Assembly: GCA_964506685.1 (NCBI GenBank) | Contig: CAZDMQ010000004.1 | Span: forward strand, 23,546-87,545 | Direction of reading: 5' to 3' | Source of the DNA: UBA5336 sp964506685 | GTDB lineage: Bacteria > Pseudomonadota > Alphaproteobacteria > Caulobacterales > Hyphomonadaceae | DNA length: 64,000 bases | Part shown: positions 8,587 to 17,375 of the stretch, piece by piece | How the letters are laid out: each line of letters begins with the position of its first letter | Numbering within the stretch: position 1 is the stretch's first letter | Position numbers and translations under genes: made by a program | Notes under the pieces: generated by a model | What the model saw: the letters and a program-made list of their open reading frames with translations, nothing else | Told to the model about the DNA's origin: nothing | The model's database searches: none

Positions 8587-9624
8587 ATGCAAGATGTCAT
8601 GCAGCAGGTGGTGCTCCGGCGCCATTGCGACGGCCCGCCCCGCAATACCGATTTCGAGCTTGTGGCGGTGCCGCTGCCCGAGCCGCGCGAGGGCCAGTTC
8701 CGCGTCCGCCACATCTGGGCCTCGGTCGATCCTGGCACGCGCTCTCGGCTGTCGGGCGGGGACAGCTATGCCGCGGCGCTGCCACTCGGCAAGCCGGTGG
8801 ACGGGTTCAATGTCGGGGTTATCGAGGCGAGTAACCAGCCGGACTGGCCGGTCGGGACGAAGGTCTTCTGCGCCGGCGGCTGGCGGAGCCATTCGCTGCA
8901 GACCGGCAAGGGCTTCATCGGCAGGGTGCCGGACGGGCCGGGCATGGCGGAGATCCCGCTGTCTCTGTGGATCGGCGTGCTGGGTGTGCCGGGGCTGACG
9001 GCCTGGTTCGGCACGAAGACGGTGGGCAGATTCCGCGAGGGCGATGCGGTTCTGGTGACCAGCGCAGCAGGACCGGTCGGGGCGACGGCGGGCCAGCTTG
9101 CGAAGGCGTGGGGCGCCTCGAAAGTGGTCGGCGTGGCAGGCTCGGACGCCAAATGCGCCTGGCTCAGGGACGAGGCCGGGTTCGACGCGGTGATCAACTA
9201 CAAGACCGCGGGCGACCTCGACGCCGCCATCCGGCAGGCCCTGCCCGAAGGCGTCGACCTCCTCTTCGACAATGTCGGCAACGCCATGGTCAACCGCGTG
9301 TTGCCCATGATGAAGCTGAATGGTCGCATCTGCATTTCCGGCCAGGTGGCCGACTACAATCTCACGCCCGAGGAGACCCCCGGCATCGTCAACACCAAGC
9401 CCTTTATCACCCACCGCGTGAACATGCAGGGGCTGGTCGTGTTCGACTTCGCGAGGGAGTTTCCGCAGGCGCTGGACGAAATGGCGCGCATGATCGCGGC
9501 TGGGCAGCTGAAATATGCCGAGGAACGGTTTGAAGGCATCGAGGCTATGCCGGACGCCTTTTGCGGGCTCTTTCGTGGCGAGAATTTCGGGCGGCGGGTG
9601 GTCAGGGTGGGGAACGAGGCATGA
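8587..9624 (+). CDS. NADP-dependent MDR-superfamily oxidoreductase (CurA/YncB-like)
   Basis: This zinc-free medium-chain reductase of the leukotriene B4 dehydrogenase / curcumin reductase (CurA, YncB) type reduces alpha,beta-unsaturated ketones or aldehydes with NADPH. The 345-residue product shows ASVDPGTRSRL in the N-terminal substrate domain. Its Rossmann region includes DAVLVTSAAGPVGATAGQLAK and GFDAVINYK. The family motifs LLFDNVGNAMVN and RICISGQVADYN follow. The zinc-binding Cys/His residues of true alcohol dehydrogenases are absent. I prefer the ATG at 8587 (MQDVMQQVV), with AAGG nine bases upstream, over an in-frame alternative at 8566. The stop overlaps the next ATG by four bases. 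Confidence 0.92.
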   Translation: MQDVMQQVVLRRHCDGPPRNTDFELVAVPLPEPREGQFRVRHIWASVDPGTRSRLSGGDSYAAALPLGKPVDGFNVGVIEASNQPDWPVGTKVFCAGGWRSHSLQTGKGFIGRVPDGPGMAEIPLSLWIGVLGVPGLTAWFGTKTVGRFREGDAVLVTSAAGPVGATAGQLAKAWGASKVVGVAGSDAKCAWLRDEAGFDAVINYKTAGDLDAAIRQALPEGVDLLFDNVGNAMVNRVLPMMKLNGRICISGQVADYNLTPEETPGIVNTKPFITHRVNMQGLVVFDFAREFPQALDEMARMIAAGQLKYAEERFEGIEAMPDAFCGLFRGENFGRRVVRVGNEA

Positions 9625-10118
9625 CCTTCGACATCCGGTCTGAAGTCCCGAGCGATCACGCGGCCATATTCAGACTGACCAAAGCTGCGTTCGAGCCGAT
9701 GCCGTTTAGCGACGGGGATGAAGCTGAATGCATCGACAAGCTTCGCGCCGATGGCGATCTCACCCTGTCCTTTGTCGCGACCGACGGCGGCGAGATCATC
9801 GGGCACATCGCTTTCTCCCCTGTGTTCCTCAACAACAGCTTTGACCATTGGTATGGCTTGGGGCCGGTCTCGGTTGCCCCAGAACGGCAGCGCAGCGGGA
9901 TTGGCAGTGCGCTGATCAATCACGGGCTGTCAGGACTCAAACGGCTCGATGCCATGGGCTGTGTGCTCATCGGCGATCCGAACTACTATCGGCGCTTCGG
10001 TTTTGTGGGCGATGGTCGGCTGACATATCGCGAGCTCGCACCGGAGATCGTCCAGTGGCTGGCGTTCGGAGAGGAGAAACCCGAAGGAACGCTTCGATAC
10101 AGCCCCGGGCTTGAATAG
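9621..10118 (+). CDS. GNAT family N-acetyltransferase
   Basis: This 165-residue acetyltransferase has the acetyl-CoA pyrophosphate-binding signature VAPERQRSGIGSALI (Q/RxxGxG/A) near residues 83-97. The segments GEIIGHIAFSPVF before it and VLIGDPNYYRRFGF after it are typical of YhbS-like members. The substrate cannot be deduced. The start codon overlaps the stop of the oxidoreductase (ATGA), so the two are translationally coupled and probably one transcript. Confidence 0.9.
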   Translation: MTFDIRSEVPSDHAAIFRLTKAAFEPMPFSDGDEAECIDKLRADGDLTLSFVATDGGEIIGHIAFSPVFLNNSFDHWYGLGPVSVAPERQRSGIGSALINHGLSGLKRLDAMGCVLIGDPNYYRRFGFVGDGRLTYRELAPEIVQWLAFGEEKPEGTLRYSPGLE

Positions 10119-10168
10119 AAGCGCCTTGCTAACATGCCCTTGACTGCTCGCCCCTGGAAGGACCCGCC

Positions 10169-10981
10169 ATGTCATCATCATTCCGCATCGAGGATGCCGA
10201 CTACACCCGCTTCAAGTTCGCTCGCGAGGGGCGCGTTCTGACCGCCATCATTTCAGGGGCCAATCCCGTCAACGGCGTGGACGGGCCGATGCATGACGAA
10301 CTGGCCCGGGTCTTCACAGACCTGCAGCGCGATGATGCCAGCGACATCATCATCCTCACCGCCGAGGGCCGGGCTTTCTGCGCCGGGGGCGATTTCGACT
10401 GGTTCGCCGAGCAGATCGACGATCCGGCGAAATTCCGCGCGATTGCCTGGGACGCCAAGCGGATCGTCTCGACCCTCCTGGAGATGGAAAAGCCGATCCT
10501 CTGCCGCCTGAATGGCGCAGCCGCCGGGCTCGGCGCGACCATCGCACTGCTCTGCGACATCATCATCGCCGACGAGACCGCAAAGATCGGCGACCCGCAC
10601 GTGAAGGTCGGCCTTGTCGCCGGCGATGGCGGCGCGCTGATCTGGCCCCAGCTTATCGGCTATGCCAAGGCCAAGGAACTGCTCATGACCGGCGACCTGC
10701 TGAGCGCGGCTGAGGCGCAGGGGCTGGGGCTGATCAACTATGCCGTGCCCGCGAGCGAGCTTGACGCAAAGGTCGCCGAACTCGTCGCCAAGCTTCAGGG
10801 CAATCCGAAATGGGCCGTGCGCTGGACCAAATCCGTCACCAATATCCCGCTGCGCGCGCTTGCGGCGCAGCTCATGGACGCGTCTGTCGGCTGGGAGAGC
10901 GTGTCGAATTATCTCGACGATCGCCGTGAAGCGGTGAGAGCGACGATGGACAAGCGCAAGCCGGACCTGACGGGAAATTGA
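10169..10981 (+). CDS. Enoyl-CoA hydratase/isomerase family protein
   Basis: This 270-residue crotonase-superfamily enzyme is expected to hydrate or isomerise enoyl-CoA esters in fatty-acid or amino-acid catabolism. The oxyanion-hole segments are AEGRAFCAGGDFDW and CRLNGAAAGLGATIALLCD. The segment HVKVGLVAGDGGALIWPQL covers the region that carries the catalytic acid in hydratases; here GDGG is seen, so the exact chemistry is uncertain. GGAAGG lies at good distance before the ATG. It shares strand and likely pathway with the acyl-CoA dehydrogenase downstream, separated by a toxin-antitoxin pair. Confidence 0.92.
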   Translation: MSSSFRIEDADYTRFKFAREGRVLTAIISGANPVNGVDGPMHDELARVFTDLQRDDASDIIILTAEGRAFCAGGDFDWFAEQIDDPAKFRAIAWDAKRIVSTLLEMEKPILCRLNGAAAGLGATIALLCDIIIADETAKIGDPHVKVGLVAGDGGALIWPQLIGYAKAKELLMTGDLLSAAEAQGLGLINYAVPASELDAKVAELVAKLQGNPKWAVRWTKSVTNIPLRALAAQLMDASVGWESVSNYLDDRREAVRATMDKRKPDLTGN

Positions 10982-11006
10982 CGACGCGGGGGAGGGGTAT
11001 TACATT

Positions 11007-11297
11007 TTGGCGATGAGTAATACTGAAGCCGCAACCTATCGCCTGACCAAAAAGGGTCAGGTCACGATCCCGAAGGCTGTGCGCGATGCACTCCGTCTGA
11101 AGGAAGGCGATGCCGTCGTCTTCGAGGTGGAGAACGGGCGTGCCATCGTTCGCAAGGTCTTCAGTCCGGAAGCGTACGAAGCCGCCGTGCGACGCATGGC
11201 TGGCAGCGTCGATACTGGCGGACAGATGACCGATGAGATCATGGACGAGCTGCGGCCCTGGCGGGTGGACGAAGCGCATCTGTTCGAGTCTGAATGA
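11007..11297 (+). CDS. AbrB/MazE-type antitoxin
   Basis: This small swapped-hairpin DNA-binding antitoxin carries the SpoVT/AbrB signature YRLTKKGQVTIPKAVRDAL followed by LKEGDAVVFEVENG at about residues 13-45. A C-terminal tail (residues 60-96), rich in acidic residues and ending LRPWRVDEAHLFESE, probably wraps the toxin. Such antitoxins repress their own operon. A TTG at 11007 is spaced 11 bases from GGAGG and an ATG at 11013 lies 17 bases away; either could be used. The end overlaps the toxin start by four bases. Confidence 0.88.
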   Translation: MAMSNTEAATYRLTKKGQVTIPKAVRDALRLKEGDAVVFEVENGRAIVRKVFSPEAYEAAVRRMAGSVDTGGQMTDEIMDELRPWRVDEAHLFESE

Positions 11298-11692
11298 GCA
11301 CACATCTCGACACCAATATCCTGATCGATATCTTCACTCAGGATTCAGATTGGTTTGAATGGTCGCTGGCGTCGATGCGAGATCTGGCTGAGCGTGGCCT
11401 TGTCATGACATCCGTTGTCTATGCTGAAGCATCAACGCGCTTTGCTGACCGGGCCGGTTTCGATGCCAGGCTTTCCGTGCTTTCGGTGCAGCTTGCGCAG
11501 CCCTCCAGGCAGGCTCTTTTTGTGGCCGCAAAAGCGCATGCGGTCTACCGCCGTCGCGGTGGCGCACGCAGCACCACCCTCCCCGATTTCTTCATCGGAG
11601 CCCATGCGATGGTCGCGGGTGTGCCGCTTCTCACGCGTGACCCGGCTCGTTTTCGCACCTACTTCCCCAACCTGGAACTGATCGCCCCATGA
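11294..11692 (+). CDS. VapC-like PIN-domain ribonuclease toxin
   Basis: The 132-residue product is a PIN-domain protein with the metal-coordinating acidic residues in place: Asp6 (HLDTNILID), Glu45 (VVYAEAS), Asp98 (TLPDFFIGAHA) and Asp116 (LLTRDPARFRTYF). VapC toxins are Mg-dependent endoribonucleases that cut tRNA or rRNA. The partner antitoxin is directly upstream and coupled by ATGA. All catalytic residues are present, so the toxin should be active. The 3' end also overlaps the acyl-CoA dehydrogenase start by four bases, which is unusual: the toxin is translationally linked to a metabolic gene. Confidence 0.88.
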   Translation: MSTHLDTNILIDIFTQDSDWFEWSLASMRDLAERGLVMTSVVYAEASTRFADRAGFDARLSVLSVQLAQPSRQALFVAAKAHAVYRRRGGARSTTLPDFFIGAHAMVAGVPLLTRDPARFRTYFPNLELIAP

Positions 11693-12855
11693 CCCACGCC
11701 TCTTTCGCCCCTGAACCCGACCATGTCACCGAGATCCGCCGCCAGCTGCAGCGCTGGGTGGCCGGGAAGATGCCGCGCGAGAAGCGGATCGCTTGGGACA
11801 AGGCCGCCACATGGGATCGCGCCTTGTTCGCCGAAATCGCCGAAATGGGCCTGATCGGCCTCACCATCCCTGAGGAATATGGCGGCGCAGGACAGGATAT
11901 CCTTGCCGCCACGGCCGTGATCGAGGAGCTCTGCCAGGGCGGGCCGACCATGGCGGGCCCATACATCCACGCCGCCTTCTATGGTGGGATGAACCTCGCC
12001 GAAAACGGTACCGAGGCGCAGAAGCAGGAATGGTTGCCGAAGCTCGCCCGCGGCGAGATCTTCTTCTGTTACGGCCTGTCGGAACCCAATGTCGGCGGCG
12101 ACCTTGCCAGTGTCGAGACCCGCGCGGAGCGCGATGGCGACGAGATCGTGGTCAATGGCGCCAAGCGCTGGTGCACCGGTGCGGACTGGTCGGACTATAT
12201 CTATTGCCTGGTGCGCACTGGCCCGGCCGAGGAGAAACGCGCGAACCTCTCTTTCCTCATCATCCCGACAGATACGCCCGGCCTCTCGATGCAGCCGCTT
12301 CATCATTCCAATCTGCGCTACACCAGGTCAATGGATGTCTATTTCGACGATGTGCGCCTGCCCCTGAGCGCCATTGTCGGCGGCGAGGCGATGTGGAACC
12401 AGGGGTTCCGGATGCTGACGGGCCGCGCCCTCGATGTCGAGAAGATCGAGATCACCGCGGTCGCCTATGGCATCGCCCGCGCTGCGCTGGAGGAGGCCTG
12501 GGCCTATGCCCAGGAGCGGGTGCAGTTCGGCAAGCCGATCGCCCGGCACCAGGCGATCCGCCACAAGCTGGTCACCGCGCGTACAAAGCTCGCCGCGTGC
12601 CGGCATATGCTCTACCACGGCGCATGGCTGGCCAGTGAAGGCCTGCCGTGCTCGGTCGAGACCTCCATGGCCAAGCTGTTCGTCGCTGATACCGGGGTCG
12701 AGATTGCGCTGGCCTGCCAGCAGGTCATGGGCGCCTATGGCCTCTCGGACGCCTGGGACATGGAGCGCAATGTCCGCGACCTGCTCGGCATGCCCATCGT
12801 CGGCGGCTCATCAGACATGCAGAAGAACAATCTCGCGACCATGCTGCGGCTTTAA
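11689..12855 (+). CDS. Acyl-CoA dehydrogenase
   Basis: This FAD-dependent enzyme of 388 residues forms the trans-2 double bond in acyl-CoA esters and passes electrons to ETF. Three domains are visible. The N-terminal helical part contains MGLIGLTIPEEYGGAG. The beta domain carries CYGLSEPNVGGDLAS and NGAKRWCTGADW. The C-terminal helical domain carries YAQERVQFGKPIARHQAI and QVMGAYGL. It likely cooperates with the enoyl-CoA hydratase upstream. The start overlaps the vapC-like stop (ATGA). The stop codon shares the palindrome TTAA with the stop of the convergent tyrS gene, so the two genes overlap by four bases. Confidence 0.94.
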   Translation: MTHASFAPEPDHVTEIRRQLQRWVAGKMPREKRIAWDKAATWDRALFAEIAEMGLIGLTIPEEYGGAGQDILAATAVIEELCQGGPTMAGPYIHAAFYGGMNLAENGTEAQKQEWLPKLARGEIFFCYGLSEPNVGGDLASVETRAERDGDEIVVNGAKRWCTGADWSDYIYCLVRTGPAEEKRANLSFLIIPTDTPGLSMQPLHHSNLRYTRSMDVYFDDVRLPLSAIVGGEAMWNQGFRMLTGRALDVEKIEITAVAYGIARAALEEAWAYAQERVQFGKPIARHQAIRHKLVTARTKLAACRHMLYHGAWLASEGLPCSVETSMAKLFVADTGVEIALACQQVMGAYGLSDAWDMERNVRDLLGMPIVGGSSDMQKNNLATMLRL

Positions 12856-14108
12856 GCCAGCCTGACAAGCGCGTGGCGTTTCTTGCCGGCGGAGAGTTTG
12901 GCGGCGCCGTCGGCGCCGAAGTCGGCGAGCGAGAGTGCGGCGTTCTGGTCGGTCACGGCCGCATCATTGAGCTTTGCCGCCCCCTGCTTGATCAGCCGAC
13001 GGGCCGCGCCATTGGTTTCCGTAAGGCCCGCTGCGGTGAAGGCCGCCGCCACGAGGAAGGTGCCGGCCTCGACCTCATCCGCGCTGAGCTCGACGCTCGG
13101 CAGGGCGTCCGCCGACCCGCCACCGGCGAACACGGCCGCTGCGGCCGCTTCGGCTTCCTGCGCGGCGGCCTCACCGTGCAGCATCGCCGTGGCGGCATTG
13201 GCGAGTGCACGCTTCGCGCTGTTGATCTCGGCGCCGTCCAGCGCCTCGAGCCGGGCGATCTCGTCAAGCGGCAGATCAGTGAACAGTCGCAGGAAGCGGC
13301 CGACATCGGCATCCTCGGTGTTGCGCCAGAACTGCCAGTATTCATAGGGACTGCGCTTGTCGGCGTTGAGCCAGACCGCGCCATCGGCGGTCTTGCCCAT
13401 CTTTCCGCCGGACGCCGTGGTGATCAGCGGGCAGGTGAGCCCGTAGACCTCCCGGCCATCGGCCTTGTGATTGAGATCGACCCCGGCGACGATGTTGCCC
13501 CACTGGTCAGACCCGCCCATCTGGATCAGGCAGTCCTGCCGGCGGGCGAGCTCCAGGAAATCATAGGCCTGCAGCAGCGTGTAGTTGAACTCCAGGAAGG
13601 TGTAGGGCTGTTCATTGGCGAGCCGCCGGGCCACGGTGTCCTGCTTGACCATGGTGTTGATGGTGAAGTACCGGCCGGTCTCGCGCAGGAACTGGATATA
13701 GCCCAGCGCATCGAGCCAGTCGGCATTGTTGACCATTACCGCGTCCGTCGGCCCCTCTCCGAAGGTGAGGAAGGGCTCGAATGCATTGCGGATACCCTCG
13801 GCATTCCGGGCAATTTCGGCCTCGGTCAGGATCGGACGCGACGTTTCCTTGTCTGTCGGATCGCCGATCTTCGTCGTCCCGCCGCCGATCAGGACAATCG
13901 GCTTGCCGCCGGCCTGCTGCAGCCGGCGCAGCATCATGATCCCCACCAGTGAGCCGACATGCAGGCTGTCAGCGGTTGCATCGAAGCCGATATAGGCCGT
14001 CGGCACGCCCTTCGCGCAATAGCCATCCAGCGGGCCCTCATGGGTCTGTTGCTTCACATAGCCCCGCTCGTGCAGCGTGCGCAGGAAGGCGGACTTGTAT
14101 TTGGCCAC
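12852..14108 (-). CDS. tyrS: Tyrosine--tRNA ligase
   Basis: TyrRS charges tRNA-Tyr. The 418-residue protein contains the class I HIGH-like signature DSLHVGSL, the tyrosine-binding and tRNA-interface segments (YTLLQAYDFLELARR, GGSDQWGNIVAG), the KMSKS-equivalent GGKMGKT, and a C-terminal S4 RNA-binding domain (AARRLIKQGAAKLND). The start is a GTG at 14108 (VAKYKSAFL) with GGAGAGAG just before it; the longer open frame to 14615 is antisense to anmK and not coding. Divergent from anmK and convergent with the acyl-CoA dehydrogenase. Confidence 0.96.
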   Translation of the reverse strand: MAKYKSAFLRTLHERGYVKQQTHEGPLDGYCAKGVPTAYIGFDATADSLHVGSLVGIMMLRRLQQAGGKPIVLIGGGTTKIGDPTDKETSRPILTEAEIARNAEGIRNAFEPFLTFGEGPTDAVMVNNADWLDALGYIQFLRETGRYFTINTMVKQDTVARRLANEQPYTFLEFNYTLLQAYDFLELARRQDCLIQMGGSDQWGNIVAGVDLNHKADGREVYGLTCPLITTASGGKMGKTADGAVWLNADKRSPYEYWQFWRNTEDADVGRFLRLFTDLPLDEIARLEALDGAEINSAKRALANAATAMLHGEAAAQEAEAAAAAVFAGGGSADALPSVELSADEVEAGTFLVAAAFTAAGLTETNGAARRLIKQGAAKLNDAAVTDQNAALSLADFGADGAAKLSAGKKRHALVRLA

Positions 14109-14157
14109 ATCTCTCTCCAAACCTCGGCAGATGAGCGTCTTAGGGAAGGAGTGCGCC

Positions 14158-15285
14158 GTGGACAACGCCCTCGCCGGGGATGCGCCCATTTGGGTCGTCG
14201 GTTTCATGTCCGGCACCTCGCTCGACGCGGTCGATGCGGCGATGATCCTCACTGACGGGACCGCAGTGCTCGACTGGGGACCGGTGGCCGAGCGCAAGTA
14301 CACCGGCGAGGAGCGCGACGGGCTGGCCCGTGCGGTCGAGGCGGCCCGCGACTGGGGCTTTTCCGGGCCGCAGCCGGATGAGTCGTTCGCCCGCGCCCGT
14401 GACATTCTCACCCGGACCCACGCCGAGGCCTTCGAGTCCCTGTTGGCCGGCTGGAGCGGCCCGGCGCCGGGCCTCGCCGGCGTGCATGGCCAGACGGTGC
14501 TGCATCGTCGCCCAACTGCGGACAGGTCCGGGGCAACCTTGCAGTTGCTCGACGCTGCGGCGCTGCGCGCCCGGCTCGGCCTGCCCATTGCCCATGACTT
14601 CCGCAGCGACGACATCGCCGCCGGCGGGGAGGGGGCGCCGCTCGCCCCGGCCTATCACGCTGCACTGATGGACCGGCTCGGCGCCGGCCCCCTCGCCGCG
14701 CTCAACCTTGGCGGGGTCGCAAACATCACCGCCCGCCTCGGGGACGGACGTGTCATCGCCTTCGACACCGGCCCGGCCAATGGCCCGATAGACGAATGGG
14801 TCGCCGGCCATGGCCGCGGCCGCTGTGACACGGGCGGCCGGTTCGCAGCCGCCGGCGCCGTGCACGAAGGCCTGCTGGCGCAGCTATTCGAGCATCCGTG
14901 GTTCGCCATGGCGCCACCGAAATCGCTCGACCGTTATGACTTCAACGCCAGCCTGGCGCGTGGGCTGACCTTCGAGGATGGCGCGGCCACCTTGACGGCC
15001 TTTTCCGCGCGTGCGGTCGCCGCCGGTCTCGCCCAGTTGCCCGAGCGGCCGGACAAGCTCATCGCCTGCGGGGGCGGACGTCACAACCCGGTCCTGATGG
15101 CCATGCTGGCGGCGGCCTGTCCCTGCCCTGTGATCACCGCCGAGCAGGCGGGCTGGCGCGGTGACAGTATCGAAGCGGAGGCCTTCGCTTTCCTGGCTCG
15201 CCGCAGCGTCCGGCAGCTGCCGATCAGCTGGCCCGAAACAACCGGCGTCCGGGCCCCCCGGACCGGCGGTCGCCTGCTCGCCTGA
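14158..15285 (+). CDS. anmK: Anhydro-N-acetylmuramic acid kinase
   Basis: AnmK hydrolyses and phosphorylates 1,6-anhydro-MurNAc released by lytic transglycosylases, giving MurNAc-6-phosphate in peptidoglycan recycling. The 375-residue product has the family signatures WVVGFMSGTSLDAVDAAM at the N-terminus, VHGQTVLHR, PIAHDFRSDDIAAGGEGAPLAP (cut here to its core RSDDIAAGG), LNLGGVANIT, FDTGPAN and LIACGGGRHN. I choose the GTG at 14158, which has AAGGAG six bases upstream; an ATG at 14131 would add nine residues. It is divergent from tyrS, a common arrangement. Confidence 0.93.
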   Translation: MDNALAGDAPIWVVGFMSGTSLDAVDAAMILTDGTAVLDWGPVAERKYTGEERDGLARAVEAARDWGFSGPQPDESFARARDILTRTHAEAFESLLAGWSGPAPGLAGVHGQTVLHRRPTADRSGATLQLLDAAALRARLGLPIAHDFRSDDIAAGGEGAPLAPAYHAALMDRLGAGPLAALNLGGVANITARLGDGRVIAFDTGPANGPIDEWVAGHGRGRCDTGGRFAAAGAVHEGLLAQLFEHPWFAMAPPKSLDRYDFNASLARGLTFEDGAATLTAFSARAVAAGLAQLPERPDKLIACGGGRHNPVLMAMLAAACPCPVITAEQAGWRGDSIEAEAFAFLARRSVRQLPISWPETTGVRAPRTGGRLLA

Positions 15286-15358
15286 CGGGCCGGTCGGTCC
15301 GGTCCGGTCGGACCGCTCATGGCTGAAAGGCACTCTGCCCGAAGAAGGTCAGCCGGGT

Positions 15359-16663
15359 TCAGCCATAGGATGAGGACGAGAACCGTCCACGCCATTCGCG
15401 ATGGGCGGCATGGGCGGCGAGCCAGAACAGGAGCACGAGAGCGGCTGCCAGGCCAATCGCTTGAGCCACGGAATATTTCGACACCTTCGCACCCGTCCGG
15501 GCAAGGTCCAGCACCCCTTCGCCCAGCCTGGCCTCGAGGGCCGGTGCCCGGTCGTCGCCGGCTTCGACGACGGTGCGCAGCCGGCGCAGGTCTTCGCGGG
15601 TCCTGACATGTTCGATGAGGGAGACGGCTGTCACGCTTGAGGAGGACTCCACGATCGCGCTGATCTGTCTGAGGTCCTGCATCAGCCTGTCGAAACCGGC
15701 CGGTGCCACGGCTGCGCGGAACGCCTCGGCGACCGCCTCCGCGTGATTCCCCAGCGGGGTATCGGAGTCGAGCGCGGCTGTGAGGTTCTGGCGCAGCGGC
15801 GGCGCGGGCAGGGCGATGTCGAGCGCGCGCTCCAGCCGATCAACATAGGCCGGGCGGAGCCGGTCGGCTCGCAGGGCCGATCGCAGCACGGAGACAGCCT
15901 GCGCCGCAGCTTCGGGCGAGAGGCCAGCAAGGCGCGTTTCGTCGAATTCGGCGGCGAGAAGCCCGATGCCCGTCAGGCGCAATTCGATGCCGCTGTCCTC
16001 AGGGTCGCGCAGCCAGCGGCGACTGTGGCGGGCCAGGTCACCGAAGGTGCCGAGCAGCGAGAATTGTGGCGCGTCATTGTCAGGGCGCGGCGGGGTGATC
16101 GGACGGTCGCCGAGGGATGCCGACTGGACGGGGACGGGGCTCGCCGGCGACACGCCCAGCAATTCGTCCGGCGAGGTGGGTCGTGGCGCCGGGTCGGACA
16201 GGACCGTGATCGGCTGCAGCGCGTTTTCGTATCGGGCCCGGACATCGTTTGGCAGGAACAGGACCGCAGCGCGCAGGAGCTTCTGGTCCTCCGTGCCAAA
16301 GGGGTCGTCGCCTGCGGCCGCGAAAATGGCCCGGCTGTCCTTGGGGTCGAGGATGTGCGGCGCGCCGACCAGGAAGCCGCGCGCAGCGGGGAGGTTGTCC
16401 TCCCGCAGGGCCTTGTCGACGAGGCTGGCCCAGTAAGCGCGGCGATTGACACCGCGGGGCACGAGTTCGCCGAAGGCCGTGTCGATACGGCTGCGAGTCG
16501 CAAGGATCGATTCGATGTTCGGCTGGGCAGCGAATGTCCGGGTTGCGAACACCCCGCCCACGGCCTGGGCCGCAAGGATGGGCGTTGCGAGCATGACCGT
16601 GTTGAACACGACCGCCTGCAGCCAGCCCGGCGAAGGTCTACCCTTCCGGTGTTTCAGCGTCAT
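15359..16663 (-). CDS. Hypothetical membrane-anchored protein
   Basis: I do not recognise this 434-residue protein. The N-terminus is basic, then hydrophobic (GWLQAVVFNTVMLATPILAAQAVGG), so it is a signal anchor or signal peptide. A large hydrophilic part follows, helical and rich in Ala, Leu and Arg, with a Pro/Ser-rich linker at about residues 155-195. A second hydrophobic helix (IGLAAALVLLFWLAAHAAH) sits near the C-terminus, just before a short basic, Ser-rich tail. A domain between two membrane anchors suggests periplasmic location. AGGA precedes the ATG by nine bases. Neighbours (anmK convergent, dksA divergent) give no clear clue. Confidence 0.75.
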   Translation of the reverse strand: MTLKHRKGRPSPGWLQAVVFNTVMLATPILAAQAVGGVFATRTFAAQPNIESILATRSRIDTAFGELVPRGVNRRAYWASLVDKALREDNLPAARGFLVGAPHILDPKDSRAIFAAAGDDPFGTEDQKLLRAAVLFLPNDVRARYENALQPITVLSDPAPRPTSPDELLGVSPASPVPVQSASLGDRPITPPRPDNDAPQFSLLGTFGDLARHSRRWLRDPEDSGIELRLTGIGLLAAEFDETRLAGLSPEAAAQAVSVLRSALRADRLRPAYVDRLERALDIALPAPPLRQNLTAALDSDTPLGNHAEAVAEAFRAAVAPAGFDRLMQDLRQISAIVESSSSVTAVSLIEHVRTREDLRRLRTVVEAGDDRAPALEARLGEGVLDLARTGAKVSKYSVAQAIGLAAALVLLFWLAAHAAHREWRGRFSSSSYG

Positions 16664-16958
16664 TGCGACCAGTCCTGGGAAACCGTGTACAAGGGCCTAT
16701 AGGTCACGTTCGGTGCACCGGGATCAAGGGGGCAAGGCAGGCTGCGGCCACAAGGCAATCTCCGGCAACGGAGCGAACCGCCGATGGCCCGGCAATTGCT
16801 TGAGTGGCCACAAGCACTTGCAACTGCAAACAAGTGAGCGCCCGTCTCGAAAATGTCGCAGAATTCAGCGACAGCCCATCACGCGAAAGTGGCGCAATCG
16901 ACGTTGCAGCAGGTCCCGCACGGCGATATAGCGTCGCGAAACGGTAGAGGAAACGGTG

Positions 16959-17375
16959 ATGAGTGATCCTGACTTCAAGGGGTACAAGCCGGATGAAGGC
17001 GAACCGTTCATGTGCGAGCGGCAACAAGCCTACTTCCGGGCCAAGCTCGAAGCCTGGAAGAGCGATATCCTGAACGGCTCGAAGGAAACGATCAGCAACC
17101 TGCAGCAGGACTCAGCGGCGCTCCCCGATCTTGTCGACCGGGCCTCCGCCGAAAGCGACAAGGCGCTCGAACTGCGCACCCGTGACCGCCAGCGCAAACT
17201 GATCTCGAAGATCGACGCGGCCCTCCGCCGCATCGACGAAGGCACTTACGGATATTGCGAGATGACCGGCGAGCCGATCAGCCTGCGCCGCCTCGAAGCG
17301 CGGCCGACGGCAACCCTGAGCCTCGAGGCTCAGGAAGCCCATGAGCGCCGGGAGCGTACCGTTCGCGACGATTGA
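16959..17375 (+). CDS. dksA: DksA/TraR-family transcription factor
   Basis: DksA binds the RNA polymerase secondary channel and, with ppGpp, reprograms transcription during starvation. The 138-residue protein has the alphaproteobacterial N-terminus (EPFMCERQQAYFRAKLEAW), the coiled-coil hairpin with its tip acidic residues (DLVDRASAESDKALELR), and the C-terminal globular part (GTYGYCEMTGEPISLRRLE). The classic four-Cys zinc finger is reduced to one Cys (CEMT, with the remaining positions Arg/Ala), as in the functional Rhodobacter sphaeroides protein. AGAGG lies eight bases before the ATG at 16959; a GTG directly upstream is less likely. Confidence 0.93.
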   Translation: MSDPDFKGYKPDEGEPFMCERQQAYFRAKLEAWKSDILNGSKETISNLQQDSAALPDLVDRASAESDKALELRTRDRQRKLISKIDAALRRIDEGTYGYCEMTGEPISLRRLEARPTATLSLEAQEAHERRERTVRDD

